From: Candidatus Accumulibacter regalis
Lineage (GTDB): Bacteria; Pseudomonadota; Gammaproteobacteria; Burkholderiales; Rhodocyclaceae
Assembly (NCBI GenBank): GCA_000585075.1
Contig: JEMY01000026.1
Location: forward strand, 110,616 to 170,645
Direction: 5' to 3'
Length of the DNA stretch: 60,030 nucleotides
Shown here: positions 10,120-19,800 of the stretch, piece after piece
Numbering within the stretch: position 1 is the stretch's first letter
Layout of the letters: each line of letters begins with the position of its first letter
Notes under the pieces: model-generated
The model's input: the letters and a program-made list of their open reading frames with translations, nothing else
What the model was told of the DNA's origin: nothing
The model's database searches: none
Program-made: the position numbers and the translations under genes

Positions 10120-12105
10120 CTAATGTGGCGGCTGTTCCAGATAGTAGACGCTGTAATCGCCGTCGCGGAAGTAGCCCCGGTAAGCCGGCGTCGGCCATTC
10201 CGCTCGTTCGTCGCCGCTACTCGGGCTGGCTAGCGCGCGGCGGCCCCTGTCGCTGATCAACAGATAAAGCGGATAGTGCAGGGCGGCCAGTGGCTCTCCC
10301 TGATTGACGAATTGTGGTCGAAAGTCGCCAGCGACATTGACGTGATAGACGATCGCCAGGCTGTCCTTGCTGATGCCGTACAGCACCAGCGGCGCGGGTT
10401 TGTCGCGCCGCAGCGTCTCGACGGCTTCGACAAAGGGGCGCGCCGAGTGGAGCTGCAGTTCTGCAGGTTCGCGCAGAGTGACATTGGTCAGCCAGAAAGC
10501 AAGAGCGGCGACGGCGACGATGATCTGGTCGCGTCGAGCCGGCGTCTGCGTCTGGCGCAGGGCAAGCAAAGACACGAGCTGAGCGCTGGCCAGCAGACTC
10601 AGCAGCAGGCCCGCGTTGATGTCTACGCTCAGCTGGTGCTTGCGCGCATAGTGCTGCGCAAAAAGAACCAGCGCGATCAGCAGTGTTGGCAGCACCAGCA
10701 GCAGTTTCTGCAGCAACTGGTAGGTGACCAACAGCAGCCTGTTGCCCTGATCGATGAACACGTAAGCCGCCAGTGCGGCCATTGCCGGAACGGCCGGCAA
10801 CAGGTAGCGCGCCTTCTTGGTTTCCGGAATCGACAAGCCGATCAATATCAAGAGCAGCCATGCAGCCATCAATGCGGCCATGCGCAAGGCGGGATCCCAC
10901 GCCGCAGTGGACGCTTTTCGCAGCCAGGGGAATGGCAGATACGGGCGTGAAGTGGTGAGCACGCTCACCGTGACCAGCAACGCCACCGGGAAGCTGAGCG
11001 CGAAGTTGGCCAGGCTGTTGACCAGGTAGTAGTAGCGCGGCAAGGCGTCGTCGTTGCCGCTCAGGCGTCCGCTCACTTGCATTCGGATGACATCATTGAC
11101 GAAGCTTTCGCCGCCTTCGATTCTGGCGAGAGCGAGCAGTGCGAACCAGCATGCGATCAACAGCGCCAATGCTGGCAGGCCGACTTTGAATACGGCACGC
11201 CATTGATTGGTCAGCGCGTAATAGCTGCAAACGACCCCGACCGGAATGACGATGCCCATCGGGCCGCGAAGCGAAAATCCGACCAGCAGCAGGGCCAGAA
11301 TCCAGGCCGTGCGGCGCGCCGACCCGCCCCCCTGATGGCCGTCGCGATAGACCACCACGAAGCAGGCCAGGGTGACTGTCGCCAGCATCTGGTCCAGTGA
11401 AATCGAGCGTGCTTCGGCCAGAAAGGTGGCGGTCAGGAGCGAAAAGCACACGCCGATGAAGGCCCACTGGCGCGAGACGTGGCTCAGCAGGCGATAGGTC
11501 AGCGCCAGATTCAGTGCGCTGGCGATCGCCGTCGGAAGGACCGCGGTGAATTTGTTCACTTCGCCGAAGGGCAAGGAGCCCAGCCAGATCAGCAGTGTCG
11601 AGGTGGCCGGGTAGTCGGGATAAGGCTCGCCGTAGGTTCTGGGAAAGATCGACACGCCCAGGCGCAGCATTTCCTTGGCGAAAACGGCGAAGCGCGTTTC
11701 GAAGCCGACGAACTCCTGACCCCACAAGCCAAAGGTGAACAGCAGCAAGCCAATGGCGGCAACGACCAGGGTTTCCCGTCGTCGAGCGTCGTTCGTCCGC
11801 TTCAGTTCGGGCGACGCGGGCGCCGGTGCTGACGGCCCAGGTCGAGGTGCTGCTGCGGGTGATGGGGTGTCTCGGCGGGCCTGTCGGGCCAGGCTCGACT
11901 TGCTCAGGTTTCTCAGGAGGTTTGGCGGGGTGGTTGCGCCGGTCGTCGGTGGTGGTCTGCGGTCACTGACCGTCCCGAATCTTATACGCCTTCGATCGCC
12001 GGCTGTGGCCTTGGTGGGGAGCCCCCGCGGCGCTGGATGAAGGTCCGACCTGCGGGTCGCCGAGACCGCTGCGGCTCGTCGATTACATCGCGCCCTAAGT
12101 TCCAT
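10120..12105 (-). CDS. ArnT-like GT-C glycosyltransferase (membrane)
   Basis: A polytopic membrane protein with 10 or more helices, similar to 4-amino-4-deoxy-L-arabinose and dolichol-type (PMT) transferases. The first lumenal loop has GFETRFAVFAKEMLRLG where ArnT has DETRYAEI..EML, so the usual Asp of that motif is Phe here while the Glu is kept. The subfamily stretch YGEPYPDYPATSTLL follows. Such enzymes move a sugar from a polyprenyl carrier onto lipid A or glycans outside the membrane. The frame is open from ATG 12105, but the first ~105 residues are Pro/Ala/Arg-rich low complexity and no good ribosome-binding site is seen. The true start may lie further in at a rare codon, since no in-frame ATG, GTG or TTG occurs before the first membrane helix. 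Confidence 0.85.
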   Translation of the reverse strand: MELRARCNRRAAAVSATRRSDLHPAPRGLPTKATAGDRRRIRFGTVSDRRPPPTTGATTPPNLLRNLSKSSLARQARRDTPSPAAAPRPGPSAPAPASPELKRTNDARRRETLVVAAIGLLLFTFGLWGQEFVGFETRFAVFAKEMLRLGVSIFPRTYGEPYPDYPATSTLLIWLGSLPFGEVNKFTAVLPTAIASALNLALTYRLLSHVSRQWAFIGVCFSLLTATFLAEARSISLDQMLATVTLACFVVVYRDGHQGGGSARRTAWILALLLVGFSLRGPMGIVIPVGVVCSYYALTNQWRAVFKVGLPALALLIACWFALLALARIEGGESFVNDVIRMQVSGRLSGNDDALPRYYYLVNSLANFALSFPVALLVTVSVLTTSRPYLPFPWLRKASTAAWDPALRMAALMAAWLLLILIGLSIPETKKARYLLPAVPAMAALAAYVFIDQGNRLLLVTYQLLQKLLLVLPTLLIALVLFAQHYARKHQLSVDINAGLLLSLLASAQLVSLLALRQTQTPARRDQIIVAVAALAFWLTNVTLREPAELQLHSARPFVEAVETLRRDKPAPLVLYGISKDSLAIVYHVNVAGDFRPQFVNQGEPLAALHYPLYLLISDRGRRALASPSSGDERAEWPTPAYRGYFRDGDYSVYYLEQPPH

Positions 12106-12110
12106 CTAAG
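12095..12110. promoter_or_regulatory. Tandem half-site box CTAAG-N6-CTAAG (OmpR-family type), box 1
   Basis: CTAAGTTCCATCTAAG is a direct repeat with 11-bp period; on the minus strand it reads CTTAG-N6-CTTAG, like PmrA/QseB boxes (CTTAA-N6-CTTAA). On the minus strand a TGTAAT (12087-12082) follows 7 bp after the box as a possible -10 for the ArnT-like gene. On the plus strand it lies 98 bp before the phosphatase gene. A near-identical box is at 16565. Binding by the regulator at 3977 is inference. Confidence 0.45.
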
Positions 12111-12207
12111 TCGCGCTCGATAGGCTGAGCATTTCGTGGCACGCGCTGGATCGCAGCGCAGGTCTTCGTTGCCATTTTTCCGTCTGGCCATACTGCAGGA
12201 AACCCCG

Positions 12208-13233
12208 ATGCCGATTATCAGAGAAATCCGGATTCGCCTGGCGCTGCTTGTCGGCGTCGTTTTTCTTGGAGCGCTGGCCACTCTTGCCTATCTGCTGTTC
12301 GCTGCGCCAACGCGGGTGCAACTCGTCGAACCCGCTGCCGACGCCTCCCGCATTTCCTTTTTCGCGCTTGGCGACCAGGGCTCGGGCGGGCTCAAGCAGT
12401 GGGAGATCGCTCGCGGCATGGAAAGGGTCGCGGAGCGTGCCGGCGCCCCCGACTTCGTGGCCTTGCTGGGAGACAATTTCTACAGTCATGGCGTCCGTTC
12501 AACGCGAGACAAGCGGTGGAACTGGAAGTTTGAAAACGTCTATATCGGGAACAAGCTGGTCAACATCCCGTTCTACGCCGTTCTCGGAAATCACGATGTC
12601 GAGGGAAACGCCGAAGCACAAATACAGTACTCCAGAAAGCACGCCGGGTCTGGCCGCTGGCAGATGCCGGGCCACTCCTACAGCAAGGATTTCGGCATGG
12701 ACAGCGGGCATCCCTTGCTGCGCGTCGTCTTTATCGATACCAACGACCTGACACGGGAAAAGATGGCGAAGCAGGCGCGTTTCATGGAGGAGGCCTTTTC
12801 GCCCTCGGCGCAGCAGCCGACATGGCGGATCGTCGTAGGGCATCACCCGTTTCGCAACTTCGGCAAACACGGCGAAGCACCGGAGCTGGTGTCTGCGTTG
12901 TTGCCCGTGCTGCAGAAACTGCAGGTCGACCTGTACCTGGCGGGCCATGATCACGACCAGCAGCTCATCGTGCGCGATGGCGAACCGGTCTATGTCATTT
13001 CTGGAGGCGGGGGCCAGAGCCTCTATGGGGTCGCAAAGGAACAACCGGGCCTGCTCTTCAGTCGGTCGCAACATGGTTTCGCGAAAATCGTCGTCGATTC
13101 CTCGAGGATGCTGGTCGACTTCTACGACGGCCATGCGCGGATGGCCGCCGAGTATGCTGTCGAGCGAAGCTGTACGAAGTCCGCCTCCGCCTGTTTGCAA
13201 CCGACGGTGGCGTCCAGAAGCAACGGCCGCTGA
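12208..13233 (+). CDS. Membrane-anchored metallophosphoesterase, purple (tartrate-resistant) acid phosphatase type
   Basis: A 341-residue protein with one N-terminal membrane segment (about residues 9-31), which would place the enzyme in the periplasm. The metallophosphatase motifs are all present: FALGDQGSGG, LLGDNFYSHG, VLGNHDVEGN, VGHHPFRNFG and LAGHDHDQQL. These supply the two-metal ligands (Asp, Asn, His), and the order GDNFY..GNHD..GHH..GHDHD is that of small purple acid phosphatases. It probably cleaves phosphomonoesters outside the cytoplasm. I start at ATG 12208 behind GCAGGAAA. The gene is divergent from the ArnT-like gene across a short region holding box 1, and convergent with the LtaS-like gene. 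Confidence 0.88.
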   Translation: MPIIREIRIRLALLVGVVFLGALATLAYLLFAAPTRVQLVEPAADASRISFFALGDQGSGGLKQWEIARGMERVAERAGAPDFVALLGDNFYSHGVRSTRDKRWNWKFENVYIGNKLVNIPFYAVLGNHDVEGNAEAQIQYSRKHAGSGRWQMPGHSYSKDFGMDSGHPLLRVVFIDTNDLTREKMAKQARFMEEAFSPSAQQPTWRIVVGHHPFRNFGKHGEAPELVSALLPVLQKLQVDLYLAGHDHDQQLIVRDGEPVYVISGGGGQSLYGVAKEQPGLLFSRSQHGFAKIVVDSSRMLVDFYDGHARMAAEYAVERSCTKSASACLQPTVASRSNGR

Positions 13234-13373
13234 GAACGCGCGAGACGCTGCCCATTGCCCTGTTGGCAAGGCAGCGCAGCTTGCCCGACCGGCGCCTGCC
13301 AATCCGGGTGGCCAGGCTGGGCGCTTTCTACGGCCGGCACATCGTCGGCGCCATGGCGGGCAGTGCGTTCGGC

Positions 13374-15473
13374 TCAGGGCTTGTGGCCCATCGCCGCTTC
13401 GACGCCGGCGGTATTGTCGAGCAGGCTCCGGGTGGCCATTTGCAGAAAGGCTTCCAGCTTTGCCTTCAACTCCGGGGCCAGATCCAGCGGGATGCGTTCG
13501 GCTTTCGGATCGGCCCCCAGCTGGTAGCTGTAAAGGCGCGGCTCGAAGCCCTTGGGCTCGATCAGAATGCGTTCGGGGGTGACCAGGGCGACGGTCTGAT
13601 CGCCGCCCGAGGGCTTGATCACGCCGATTCCGAGGTCGCCCTCGGGCAGATTGAGCAGGTCGCGTCCCCAGCACTGGTGCCGTACCGTGCCGCCGAGGCG
13701 GCCCATGATGGTCGGCACGACGTCGACCTGCGTGCCAACATGGTGATTGCGGCTGCCGAAGCGGTCCTGGATTCCCGGAGCAAGCAGCAAGAGCGGCACA
13801 TTGAAGCGGAAGAGGTCCATTTCGGTCAGTTGCTGGTCGCTGCCGAAGCCATGGTCGCCGACCACGACGAACAGGGTGTGCTTGTAATACGCCGACTTGC
13901 GCGCTTTCGCGAAGAACTCGCCGAGTGCCCAGTCGGCATAGCGCATGGCGGTCAGGTGTTCGCCGAAAATGCCGCGATCGGTCACCCGCTCGATCGGAAG
14001 GACCTTTGGCAGCGCGTACGGGGTGTGGTTGGACAGCGTCTGCAGCAGGGCGTAGAAGGGCTTGTCGGCAGGCAGCTTGTCGAGTTCGGCGGCGGCGCGG
14101 TCGAACATGTCCTGATCGGAAACGCCCCAGGTCGGATCCATGTACACCGGGTCAACGAAATCCTCGCGGCCGATGAAGCGGGTCATTCCCTGGTTGCTGA
14201 AGAAGCCCGACTGGTTGTCCCACTGGAAGTTGCCGTTGTACACGTAGAGGTTGTCGTAGCCGCGCGCACTGAGCAGCTGCGGCAGGCCGGAGAACTTGTG
14301 CGCGCCTTCGGGGGTGCGCATCAGGTACTCGAAAGCGGGCAGGTTCGGGAAGCAGGCCATCGTCGCGAACATGCCCTGGTGGGTGTGCGTGCCATTGGAG
14401 AAGAAGCGGTCGAAGAGCAGGCCCTCCCTGGCCAGTGCGTCGAAGTGCGGGGTGATGTCGCCCGTGCCGCCCAGCGCGCCGACGAAATGCCCGGCGAAGC
14501 TTTCCATCAGGATGACCACGACGTTGCGAATCGGCAGGGTACGGTCGGCGGGCGGAGTGAAGTCACGGCGGATCGCCGCATTGTCGGCGTCGACCAGGCG
14601 GTCGTGCGGCGTGAGCAGCAGCTGCCGTACGATGTCCAGCGCCTGTTCGTCGGGCATGGTCGATTGCCAGCTATTGCTGCGCTGCGAGGACATGCTGGCC
14701 TCGGCCGCCGAGAGCAGCGTCAGCGAACCGTTGAGGCCCAGCTGATTGGCGAACATCGAATTGGTGGTGTAGGCGTCTCCCCAGCGCAGTGGCGGTCCCT
14801 GCCGCAAGTGGCCGCGGGCGGCGACCACGGCAAGCAGGGCGCAGAGGAGGAAAAGGCCGCTCCGCCAGTACCAGGTCGGCGCCGCGTATGCCGGTTGTGG
14901 CGGCGATTCTTCGTGCAGCGCCGGGATCACCGGTCGGCTGATCCGGTCTAGGCCCTTGAACAGTGTGGCCAGCAGCCAGGTGGCGATCGCCCAGGCCAGC
15001 AGATAGCGGCCAACCGGGAAGCCGTTCCACAACATGCTCCCCACCGTGGCCAGGTCTTCCTCGAAATACTGGAACACCAGGCCGTTCAGGCGCTGGTGGA
15101 ATTCGCGGTAGAAATCGAGCTCGGTGATGCCGAGCAGAAGGGTGAAGCTGGCGAAGGCGGTCAGCCACCAGCGCAGCAGACCGCGGGCGGCCATGGCGCG
15201 GACGCTGAGCAGTGCCAGGAGCAGCGGCGTCAGCGCATAGACCACCAGGCGCACATCGAAACGCAGGCCATTGTAGAAGGCCTCGATGAACGTCGCACTT
15301 GGAGTGTCGCCAATCAATTCGCGGTTGTAGACGAGCAAGGCGATGCGCAACAGGGTGTACAGCGCGAGCAGCGCGGCGCCGCCGAGAAGGGTGAAGGCCA
15401 GGTGACTCTTCAGTGTCGGCTGGGCGATGCGGCGGGGAAGCGGTGCGTTGCGCGGTGCGAGGGTGGCGGTCAT
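13374..15473 (-). CDS. LtaS/phosphoglycerol-transferase-like sulfatase-fold membrane enzyme
   Basis: A 699-residue inner-membrane protein. The N-terminal ~210 residues hold five membrane helices; the rest is an extracytoplasmic alkaline-phosphatase/sulfatase fold. Visible motifs include NVVVILMESFAGHFVGALGG (first metal Glu), FFSNGTHTHQGMFATMACFP (the nucleophilic Thr should be in this stretch), the WGVSDQDMF region and VVGDHGFGS near the C-terminal metal site. Relatives transfer phosphoglycerol or phosphoethanolamine from phospholipids to glycans or lipid A. In a Gram-negative this suits periplasmic-glucan or lipid A decoration; the substrate is not readable. It is followed on the same strand (upstream in transcription) by the beta-propeller gene, 28 bp away. 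Confidence 0.88.
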   Translation of the reverse strand: MTATLAPRNAPLPRRIAQPTLKSHLAFTLLGGAALLALYTLLRIALLVYNRELIGDTPSATFIEAFYNGLRFDVRLVVYALTPLLLALLSVRAMAARGLLRWWLTAFASFTLLLGITELDFYREFHQRLNGLVFQYFEEDLATVGSMLWNGFPVGRYLLAWAIATWLLATLFKGLDRISRPVIPALHEESPPQPAYAAPTWYWRSGLFLLCALLAVVAARGHLRQGPPLRWGDAYTTNSMFANQLGLNGSLTLLSAAEASMSSQRSNSWQSTMPDEQALDIVRQLLLTPHDRLVDADNAAIRRDFTPPADRTLPIRNVVVILMESFAGHFVGALGGTGDITPHFDALAREGLLFDRFFSNGTHTHQGMFATMACFPNLPAFEYLMRTPEGAHKFSGLPQLLSARGYDNLYVYNGNFQWDNQSGFFSNQGMTRFIGREDFVDPVYMDPTWGVSDQDMFDRAAAELDKLPADKPFYALLQTLSNHTPYALPKVLPIERVTDRGIFGEHLTAMRYADWALGEFFAKARKSAYYKHTLFVVVGDHGFGSDQQLTEMDLFRFNVPLLLLAPGIQDRFGSRNHHVGTQVDVVPTIMGRLGGTVRHQCWGRDLLNLPEGDLGIGVIKPSGGDQTVALVTPERILIEPKGFEPRLYSYQLGADPKAERIPLDLAPELKAKLEAFLQMATRSLLDNTAGVEAAMGHKP

Positions 15474-15501
15474 GTCTGCTCGGAATGTTGGACTGTCGGA
15501 A

Positions 15502-16359
15502 TCAGGTGGGGCGCTGTTCGAGTTTCAGGATGCGCTTGCGGCCCTGTTCGGCGAGCAGGTAACTGCCGGCAGCGAGCGGGATGAGGGTTTGCGCGGAACG
15601 CAGGTGGGTCAGGATGACCTGCAGCTTGCCGCCCGTGTCGAGCAGCAGCACGCGCGCCAGGTGCGTGGCGTCCTCGGTGATCCACAGGCCATCGCTCGTG
15701 CATTGTACAAAGCCGGGTGCGTTGAGGCCATCGGCGACGATGATGTCCGGGCCCTTGGCCTGCCATTGCTTGACCCAGCCCTTGCGCTTCTCGGTATAGA
15801 ACAGCCGGCCATCGGGGCACAGGCTGACGCCCTCGCCGTCGTCCAGCCCTTCACGGAGGACGGTCAGTTCGCCACTGTCGGGGTTGAAGCGCAACAGGCG
15901 GCCCGGCCGCGCATCCTCAATGGCGTAGAGCACCCGGCCATCGGTGGCGATGCCCTCGACGCTGTTGCCTTCGAAGAGGGTTTCGGTCTCGCCGTTGCGC
16001 AGCCAGAGCACCGGCAGCTTGCCGCCTTCCTGGCCAGTCACCAGACCACCACGGAAGATCACCTGGCCGTCCGGTTTGGAGAGGCCGGCGAGAATCTCGG
16101 TCAGCCTGCCGTCGGCGGTCAGCTTGAGAATCTTGCCCTTGCCGCTGGACAGCTCCTGGCTGATGTAGAGGTCGCCCCTGCCGTCGAGTGCCAGCGCGCT
16201 GACCATGGGGATCTGGTCGCGATAGACCTGCACCTCCCAGCCGGTCGCGGCCGTCGCCGGGTAGAACTGGCGCCACTCGGAGTAGCTCAGGTAGAGCGTC
16301 AGGGCGGCGCCGATGACGACGAGGGCGCTGCGCCAGTAGGGTTTCAATGACCAGGACAT
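15502..16359 (-). CDS. Membrane-anchored SMP-30/NHL-like beta-propeller protein
   Basis: A 285-residue protein with one N-terminal membrane helix (about residues 11-28) and a predicted extracytoplasmic six-bladed propeller. Repeated blade signatures are LDGRGDLYISQELS, TADGRLTEILAGL, TDGRVLYAIEDA, NPDSGELTVLREGL and CPDGRLFYTEKRKG. It resembles SMP-30/gluconolactonase or strictosidine-synthase-like proteins, but the catalytic specificity cannot be named. Start at ATG 16359 is chosen for the membrane helix and the GGAAAAC element upstream; the open frame runs further out through unlikely sequence. It lies just upstream of the LtaS-like gene on the same strand, so the two are probably co-transcribed. 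Confidence 0.8.
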   Translation of the reverse strand: MSWSLKPYWRSALVVIGAALTLYLSYSEWRQFYPATAATGWEVQVYRDQIPMVSALALDGRGDLYISQELSSGKGKILKLTADGRLTEILAGLSKPDGQVIFRGGLVTGQEGGKLPVLWLRNGETETLFEGNSVEGIATDGRVLYAIEDARPGRLLRFNPDSGELTVLREGLDDGEGVSLCPDGRLFYTEKRKGWVKQWQAKGPDIIVADGLNAPGFVQCTSDGLWITEDATHLARVLLLDTGGKLQVILTHLRSAQTLIPLAAGSYLLAEQGRKRILKLEQRPT

Positions 16360-16813
16360 GATTTCTGTTTTCCTTGTATTCAGCATCGGGCAGCGCGTCG
16401 GCGATCGCCAGGCCAGCGGTGCCGGCAGACTTTCCGGCGCCGCCCGCGCCAATGGCGGGGCGCCGCAGGGGCGGCTGCTGCTTCCCGCTTGAAACTTCTT
16501 CTTCTGGCCGTCGCGCGTGCAAAGCACGCAGGAATTCGCGCAGGCGTGAAGATAGCGACCGAGGATTAGGCGAAACTTAGGGGCGAGGTCCCTGCTGTCG
16601 ACCCGGCGTGGACAGGATTCGTGCGCAAAACCTGGACTGCGGATAAGATCTGCATTCACTGCCACCCGAGGTTCCCAATGCCCGTTATCCTCCGCGTTCG
16701 ATCCGACATCCCGGCCGGAGCGGCGCGCCGCGCTTGCGCTCCTGGCGCGGGAAGATCAGCCGGTCAGTGCCGCTCGCGCGAGTGGCGCATCGATCCAGGT
16801 TCGTGATCCGCGC
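16360..16813. other. Divergent intergenic region, 454 bp
   Basis: Separates the beta-propeller gene (minus) from the large glycan-enzyme gene (plus). It contains the tandem half-site box at 16565-16580. No convincing RNA gene, repeat or small coding sequence was seen besides that. Confidence 0.6.
16565..16580. promoter_or_regulatory. Tandem half-site box ATTAG-N6-CTTAG, box 2
   Basis: ATTAGGCGAAACTTAG is a direct repeat with 11-bp period and reads CTAAG-N6-CTAAT on the minus strand, matching box 1 (12095) in both half-sites and in spacing. Both boxes have a TAnnnT hexamer 10 bp after the CTAAG-reading direction (TAGGCT for box 1, TATCTT for box 2), pointing to the phosphatase and the beta-propeller/LtaS-like genes respectively. 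An OmpR-family regulator is the expected binder. Confidence 0.4.
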
Positions 16814-19800
16814 ATGTCCCAGCCACCATTCCTCGACCCTGCACCAGCGCCAGGCGCCAGCCCGAAAACGGCCAAAGCGGTGTTTTTCGATCCGGCCAAC
16901 AAGCGCTGGCCGCGTCTCCGCCTGGGCATGGCGCTGATCGGCGTCGCGCTTACGCTGCTGATGGGCGGACTCGTACTCAGTATTCTGGCCGCACCGGTGC
17001 TGCCGGCGCTGCACCTGCCGAATGTCAGTTTCCTGCCGCACGGCGCGCACGCCGTTCCCGACGTCCCGGATCTGGCGCCCGAAAGGCCGGCGACCCGTCG
17101 CGAACGGGTCCTGCGCAACGACCAGCTCAAACTCGCCCGCGAGCGTGAGCGCAGTCTGCGCCACCTGCTGCAGCCGCCGCGGGCGAGTGGCGCCGGCCTG
17201 GACAGCCAACCGCTGGCCATTGCCTTCTTTGTCAACTGGGACGATGCCAGCATGAGCTCGCTGAAGGAGAACCTCGGCAGCCTGGATACGGTGATCGCCG
17301 AGTGGCTGCACCTGGCGAGCGAAGACGGTACGCTGCGCGAGAACGATCCGCTGCGCACCGCGCACGTCACCGAATACATTCGCGCGCGCCGACCCGACCT
17401 GTCGCTGGTGCCGCTGGTCAACAACTGGAACGGCCACCAGTGGGAAGGCGAAAAACTGGGACGCATGCTCGCCGATCCGGCTGCGCGCAAGCGGACGATC
17501 GAGCAGATTCTTGCCTTCGTCGAAGCTCATCGCTATGCCGGCATCAGCATCGACTTCGAGAACATCGCCGCCAGGGCGCAACCCGACTTCCAGCGTTTCA
17601 TGGCCGAGCTGTATGCGGTGATGCATCCGAGGAAGCTGCTGGTGTCGGTCAACGTACCGGCTGCCGACGCCGCTTTCGATTACCGCAGGCTGGTGCGCAA
17701 CGCCGACTATCTGATCGTGATGGCCTACGACGAGCACTGGGCTGACGGCAGGCACGGCCCGATCGCCAGCCTGCCGTGGTTCGCGCGCGTCCTGCACGCC
17801 AGGCAGCGTGACATTCCGGCCGACAAGATGATCGTCGCCATCGGCAACTACGCCTACGATTGGGGTCCCCCCGGGCAGCCGGCCGAGGAACGTACTTTCG
17901 AGGAAGCGGTACTCATCGCCAAGGAGTCGGAGGCCAAGCTGCAGCTCGACCCCGTCTCGCTCAACCCGACCTTCGCCTACGCTGACGACGACGACCGCCG
18001 CCATCATGTCTGGCTGCTCGATGCCGTGACGGCATTCAACCAGCTGGTCACCCTGCGCTCGCTGCACCCGCGTGGCGTGGCCTTGTGGCGACTGGGCAGC
18101 GAAGATCCGGCGCTGTGGCAGATCTTCGGCAGGAAAGGCCCGCTCGACGCCGCGCGCGCAGAGCAACTTGGCGAAATTCGTTTTGCCTACGGCGTCGACT
18201 ACGAAGGCAAGGGCGAGGTTCTCGACGTCACGGCGCAGCCGCAGGTCGGCCGGCGGAGCATCAGCTTCGACGCGCAGCGCGGCCTGATTTCCGGCGAGCG
18301 CTTCACCGCTTTCCCGTCGCCGTACGTCATCACCCGCCACGGCAGCGCCGAGCGCAAGGTCGTGCTCACCTTCGACGACGGACCCGACCCGAGATTCACG
18401 CCGCTGATCCTGGACGCGTTGCGTGACGCCGGAGTACCGGCGACCTTCTTCATCATTGGCGCCAACGGCCAGAACCATCCGGAATTGCTGCGCCGCGCGG
18501 TCAATGAAGGGCACGAGATCGGCAACCACACCTTCACCCATCCCAACATTTCAAGCATCTCGCCAAAGCAGCTGGAGCTCGAACTCTCGGCGACGCAACA
18601 CCTGCTGGCCAGCGAGGTCGGCCGTCACTCGTTGCTCTTCCGCTCGCCCTACGCCGTCGACGCCGAACCGGAAACCATCGACCAGGTGCGCCCGGTCGAA
18701 CTCGCCGCGCGGCAGGGCTACGTCAACGTCGGCATGCAGATCGACCCGGACGACTGGAAGCGTCCCGGTACCGCCGAGATCGTCAAGCGCGTCGTCGAGG
18801 CGGCGGAGCGCGGTGACGGCAACGTCGTGCTGCTGCACGACTCGGGCGGTGACCGCACGCAGACCGTGGCGGCGATTCCGGGAATTGTCGACGCGCTGCA
18901 CAGGCGCGGTTTCGAATTCGTCACCATTGCGCAACTCCTCGGCCGCAGCCGCGACGCCATCATGCCGCCAGTGCTCCCCGAAGATCAGTTGCGCAGCCGC
19001 TTCGACGGAGCCGCGTTCGCGGTCATCAACTGGGCTGGCGCGGCAATCGACTGGCTGTTCGTTCTCGGCATCGCGCTCGGCATCGCGCGCCTGCTGTTCG
19101 TTGGCGGGCTGGCCATCTACCAGCGCTGGAGCGAGCGTCATCGCGCCTTTGATCCGGCCTACGCGCCATCGGTCGCGGTCGTCGTGCCGGCGTTCAACGA
19201 AGAGAAGGTAATCGTCCAGACGATCGTCTCGCTGCTCGCCTGCGACTCGCCGGGCCCCCTCGAGATCATTGTCGTCGACGATGGCTCGAGTGACGCGACC
19301 TATCGTGTGGCCAGCGAAGCCTTCGCCAACGACCCGCGCGTGCGCGTTTTCAGCCAGGCGAACGCGGGCAAGCCGGCAGCACTCAACTTCGGCTTCGCGC
19401 AAACGCGCGCCGAAATCGTTGTCGCCCTCGACGCCGACACGGTGTTCACCAGGGAGACGATCAGCAAGCTCGTTCGCCACTTCATCGACCCGCAGGTCGG
19501 TGCCGTTGCCGGCAACACCAAGGTCGGCAATCGCGTCAATTTGCTCACTCGCTGGCAGGCGCTCGAGTACATCACGAGCCAGAATCTTGATCGCCGCGCC
19601 TTCGCCGTCCTCAACTGCATCACCGTCGTTCCCGGCGCCGTCGGCGCCTGGCGTCGCGAACTCGTCGACCGTGCCGGCGGCTTCAGGCACGACACCCTGG
19701 CCGAAGACGCCGACCTCACCCTGGCCATTCGCAAGCTCGGCAAGCGCATCGCCTATGACGAAGAAGCGATTGCCCTGACCGAAGCGCCGGACACCGTGCG

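Noticed and set aside
13263-14951. Long plus-strand open frame of 562 codons opposite the LtaS-like gene
   Set aside because: It is an antisense shadow: high GC at third positions keeps the opposite frame open. The minus-strand protein has clear membrane helices and active-site motifs; this one has none.
16685-18541. Minus-strand open frame of 618 codons opposite the large glycan enzyme
   Set aside because: Arg/Gly/Val-rich antisense translation without any domain, against a well-supported trifunctional protein on the plus strand.
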